Assembly: GCA_002384765.1 (NCBI GenBank)
Contig: DGBM01000120.1
Coordinates: forward strand, 1-6,191
DNA: 6,191 nt
From: Demequinaceae bacterium UBA4004
GTDB lineage: Bacteria > Actinomycetota > Actinomycetes > Actinomycetales > Demequinaceae
Reading direction: 5' to 3'
The notes beneath the pieces are model-generated. The model searched no databases and had not been told where the DNA came from. It saw nothing but the letters and a program-made list of their open reading frames with translations. Every line of letters starts with the position of its first letter. Position 1 is the first letter of the stretch. Position numbers and translations under genes: made by a program. This document shows, in pieces, positions 5,309 through 6,191 of the stretch.

Positions 5309-6191
5309 ATGCGCTGGGCGAGAGCGAGCGACGATGCTGACCACAGGCACGCCACGTTCCGAGACGACCGCTCCCAGACGCTCTCCCGCGGGCTCACGGC
5401 GCTCTCCCTCCTCGCCGATCATGGACGCCAGTCGATCCAGTCTCTCGCCGACCTCCTCGGCGTGCACCGCTCGGTCGCCTACCGGCTCGTCGTGCGCGAC
5501 TCTGGCGGCATGCTCTCGCTCGGCCCGCAGCTCGTCATCCTCGCTCGCGACGTCGAGCACGATTCGCAGCAGCTCGCCGCCGAGCTCGGCATGACGGCGT
5601 TCCTCGCCGTGCGCGACGGCGACGACGCCGTCACCCTCGTGACAGCCGTGCCCAGGGGCGTCAACGCATCCGTCGCCCAGCACCCCGGCCACCGCCACCC
5701 CATCGCCCTCGGCGCGCCCGGCGTCGCGCTGCAGTCGATGCTCGACGAGGCGACCGGGCGGGCGCTCGGCCACGACGAGCCGATGCACCCGGAGAGCGAG
5801 TCGGTGCGCACCCGCGGCTACGCGGTGAGCGCGAACGAGGTGATCCAGGGCATCACGTCGGTCGGCGCGCCGATCGTCAGCAGAGGCACGACGGATGCGT
5901 CCGCCGGCCTCGTCACCGACGGCGGCGTGCGCGACCTCGACGCGGTGACCGAGATCGGCGTGCCGACCTACCACGCGGGCGGCCACCCCGCGGTGCTGCG
6001 CCGCCCGGACGTGCCGTGGTCCTTGGACGAGACGATCGCCTGCGGCGGCGCGACGGTGCAGCCGGGCGACATCATCGTCGGCGACGACGACGGCGTGCTC
6101 GTCATCCCGCCGGCCCTTGTGCGCGAGCTCGTCGAGGAGTCGCTCGCGCAGGATGCCGAGGAGGAGTGGATCGCGCGCCAGGTCGACGCCG
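5309..6191 (+). CDS. IclR-type regulator fused to RraA-type aldolase C-terminus (partial, probably a degraded hybrid)
   Basis: One open frame runs from ATG 5309 to the right edge (294 codons, no stop). Residues 22-61 (SQTLSRGL onward, LADLLGVHRSVAYRLV) are an IclR winged helix-turn-helix. Residues 62-198 are most of the IclR effector domain (MTAFLAVRDGDDAVTLVTAV, GHRHPIALGAPGVAL, VRTRGYAVSANEVIQGITSV). At about 199 it changes to the end of an RraA-type protein. The IclR part seems to lack two stretches of about ten residues, one after RLV in the DNA-binding domain and one after DVEHD in the linker helix. The likely original start is ATG 5334 (MLTTGTPRSETTA), one frame away, implying a lost base near 5368-5372. 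IclR proteins act as repressors or activators, and an adjacent rraA-type gene is a plausible target. The likeliest origin is a deletion joining two neighbours; a working fusion is less likely. Confidence 0.75.
   Translation, partial: MRWARASDDADHRHATFRDDRSQTLSRGLTALSLLADHGRQSIQSLADLLGVHRSVAYRLVVRDSGGMLSLGPQLVILARDVEHDSQQLAAELGMTAFLAVRDGDDAVTLVTAVPRGVNASVAQHPGHRHPIALGAPGVALQSMLDEATGRALGHDEPMHPESESVRTRGYAVSANEVIQGITSVGAPIVSRGTTDASAGLVTDGGVRDLDAVTEIGVPTYHAGGHPAVLRRPDVPWSLDETIACGGATVQPGDIIVGDDDGVLVIPPALVRELVEESLAQDAEEEWIARQVDA
5903..6191 (+). pseudogene. RraA-family aldolase-like C-terminal segment (N-terminus missing, runs off window)
   Basis: AGLVTDGGVRDLDAVTEIGVP, CGGATVQPGDIIVGDDDGV and the helical ending EEEWIARQVDA are the C-terminal half of the RraA/4-hydroxy-4-methyl-2-oxoglutarate aldolase family. 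The DGGVRD motif carries the conserved substrate-binding Arg and metal-site Asp. The N-terminal half, well over 100 residues including the glycine-rich active-site loop, is absent, and the segment is joined in frame to the IclR effector domain. The last residues lie beyond the right edge. On its own it should not form an active site. Confidence 0.75.

Noticed and set aside
4408..5397. Long minus-strand open frame of 329 codons across the MBL gene
   Set aside because: It is Arg/Asp/His-rich with no family-like sequence, and lies opposite a gene with complete metal-binding motifs. It is a GC-bias shadow.
1..6191. CRISPR array or tandem repeat cluster
   Set aside because: No regularly spaced direct repeats were seen on either strand.

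Overview
The window looks like a high-GC actinobacterial chromosome, probably close to Microbacteriaceae/Micrococcales. The evidence is the very GC-rich coding style from about 3.4 kb onward, a tRNA-Glu(CUC) without an encoded CCA, and start codons sitting directly behind -10-like boxes (leaderless style). The taxonomic placement is inference.

Layout. (1) Positions 2-304 hold the C-terminal end of an IS3-type transposase with an in-frame TAG. (2) Positions 436-2678, minus strand, hold a visibly less GC-rich three-gene cassette. In transcription order it is a DUF35 zinc-ribbon/OB-fold protein, a thiolase-superfamily protein lacking the usual catalytic Cys and His, and a small HAD-family phosphatase-like protein. 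Both gaps between these genes are 55 bp. (3) Positions 2679-3340 contain no gene I recognise: a possible orphan 3' gene end, a 12-bp perfect hairpin, then a strong terminator-like hairpin at 3353-3382. (4) tRNA-Glu lies at 3451-3523 (minus) with its own hairpin downstream. (5) Positions 3616-4398 (minus) hold a diacylglycerol/lipid kinase gene broken by two frameshifts plus a frame-changing deletion. (6) An intact MBL-fold hydrolase (4492-5133, plus) diverges from it. (7) From about 5309 to the right edge (plus) an open frame joins an IclR-type regulator to the C-terminal part of an RraA-type aldolase. The IclR part shows signs of internal deletions and a damaged start, and the frame runs off the window.

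How the parts fit. The DUF35/thiolase-like pair resembles two-subunit acyl-CoA enzymes such as the ChsH2-Ltp2 side-chain aldolase or BbsA-BbsB. Loss of Cys and His suggests a retro-aldolase or other lyase rather than a thiolase. The HAD gene may be its accessory partner. The base composition change and the neighbouring transposase remnant suggest the cassette was acquired horizontally. In the chromosomal half, every lesion I can see is a loss of sequence, pointing to deletion-biased decay or to an assembly with indel errors. The sequence alone cannot separate these.
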